From: Luidia sarsii
Taxonomy: Eukaryota; Echinodermata; Asteroidea; Paxillosida; Luidiidae
Direction: 5' to 3'
Assembly (NCBI GenBank): GCA_949987565.1
Contig: OX465103.1
Span: 2,161,045-2,225,044, forward strand
Length of the DNA stretch: 64,000 nt
Shown: positions 62,816 through 64,000 of the stretch, piece after piece
Layout of the letters: every line of letters begins with the position of its first letter
Position numbering within the stretch: position 1 is the first letter of the stretch
The notes under the pieces: model-generated
Database searches by the model: none
What the model was told of the DNA's origin: nothing
What the model saw: the letters and a program-made list of their open reading frames with translations, nothing else
Program-made: the position numbers and the translations under genes

Positions 62816-64000
62816 TGTACATCTTCCAGGGCATTCTAATCTGCAAACTGTTTGCGTCATTGTGGTACTTTACAGTATCCATAGGACAAGTATTTACATG
62901 TAAGTTCATGCTGTAATGAGCATAGTAGGGACTTACATACATGAATTCATTTCACGCTTGTCTGCTTTTTCGGCGGTGATTGGTCAGGGGGTGGAGGGAC
63001 AAGAATCTTTTCTTTCGCCAGGACAAGGGAGAATCAAATCGACAAGATTGGTTTCCCACACCCCATTTATGAATTATCCAGGTAAGTTGGGGGCATGCGG
63101 AAGAGGTAGACCAAGGTACTGTACATGCACGTGTATGTATTTCAGACTAAATTCACCAGTGCTTTTCGTCTGCACGCACAAACTTCGCAAAGGCACCAGG
63201 GAGCAGGTCGTTTTAAGATTCAGAGAACCAACCAAGGTCGGCTGGAACTCATCTGGGGTCAATGTCGGCAAGCCATTTCGGCAGCAAAATCTGCAAGGCA
63301 TGATAAGCCATGCCTCGTACAAAAAAACAAACAAGGTTGCCAGTCAAAGCTTCACTAGTATCTATGCTGACTGCTGAGCACCCGTATATTTCAAATTCAA
63401 CTTGACAACCCCAACAGGAATCAGGCAAAACTACATGTACAGTATGCGTTTGACAATCTTGTTTTTAACTGAGACAGAACTTTCATGCATTGCAAGTTAT
63501 CATGCTTTAGGCAGCTCTACACCAGGCTCTGAATGGGTTCAGCACTCAACAGGGGAGATTCCGATAACTGACCCCAAATTTCGTCAACAGCAAGGCCCAC
63601 AAGAATGGGCCTTTTCAGGGCTGTCCACGACAGTGTACAAGAACCAACATCAAGTTCTTCTCTGGCCAAGACAAAACACCCGCCACCCCCACTCCCTCCT
63701 CCCCCACCCAACATAAACACCAAAGTATGGAATCTGGTCAGGTGCTTCATCCCAACCCTGCCCGTCAAACTTGCAAACAGGAAATGTGAAGTGGCACGCC
63801 AAATACCACTCTTTGAAACCCCTTCTCTGGCGAGTTAATTACTGCATGATTTCGCCGCGCGGCTCATAACTGCATATTATGCTTATTTGCCTTATCATCC
63901 TCAACCAAACCTGTAAAATGAAAAGAATGGTGGCTTCCAATGGCAACACACACACTCATAATTTACACAAACAAATATTCAAGGTGATAACATACAAAAA

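Larger units (their letters stand above)
56617..64000. other. Right-hand region, no exon recognised
   Basis: The 5' exon(s) of the HMG gene should lie here or beyond the window, but I could not identify one. Contents: family-A copies, a GC-rich stretch (57250-57450), poly-G runs, an L2-like tail, a long TACATGTA-rich cloud (58990-62400) and a degenerate CAATTTCATAGAGC-like copy near 63290-63520. Confidence 0.6.

Overview
The window is animal nuclear DNA. It has multi-exon genes with GT-AG introns, long microsatellites, many short inverted-repeat elements and tRNA-derived SINEs. The protein families are metazoan. The repeat families (elements starting GGTGGATTTCACAAAG and CAATTTCATAGAGC, and clouds of TACATGTA) remind me of echinoderm or other marine deuterostome genomes. 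That assignment is an inference, because nothing here fixes the species.

Three protein-coding genes can be reconstructed. (1) An LHFPL-family tetraspan membrane protein lies on the minus strand (exon 1 at 4316-4760, exon 2 at 1404-1655); its last exon(s) lie off the left edge. (2) A complete FBH1 (F-box DNA helicase 1, FBXO18) lies on the plus strand from 8441 to 35951. It has 20 coding exons whose lengths sum to 3909 nt, giving a 1302-residue protein with a disordered N-terminus, an F-box, all diagnostic UvrD/SF1A helicase motifs and a C-terminal Cys-x2-Cys pair. (3) The last four exons of a two-HMG-box chromatin protein with a Q/P-rich linker and an acidic tail lie on the minus strand (51061-56616); its 5' exon(s) were not found. 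LHFPL and FBH1 are head to head across about 3.7 kb. FBH1 and the HMG gene converge across about 15 kb.

The rest is repeats. FBH1 intron 16 holds a 5.7-kb satellite of 66/67-bp units, and intron 3 holds a 0.7-kb inverted-orientation relative. Both arrays consist of the tandemly amplified left arm of a roughly 150-bp inverted-repeat element, and both are closed by one copy of that element's right half. Single unamplified copies occur at 165-311 and 18918-19063. At least ten other MITE-like families sit in introns and intergenic DNA. Two dispersed families carry a hammerhead-ribozyme-like core (CTGAnGA, stem II, GAAAC, GTC), and one lies near a probable Penelope-like ORF fragment. Long (TC)n, (TCC)n, (GGA)n, (CAGC)n and (TTG)n tracts occupy introns, and one (GGA)n tract is effectively the polypyrimidine tract of an HMG-gene splice acceptor.

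The genes have no evident joint function beyond FBH1 (replication-fork and recombination control) and the HMG protein both acting on DNA in the nucleus. No prokaryotic, viral or CRISPR features were seen.
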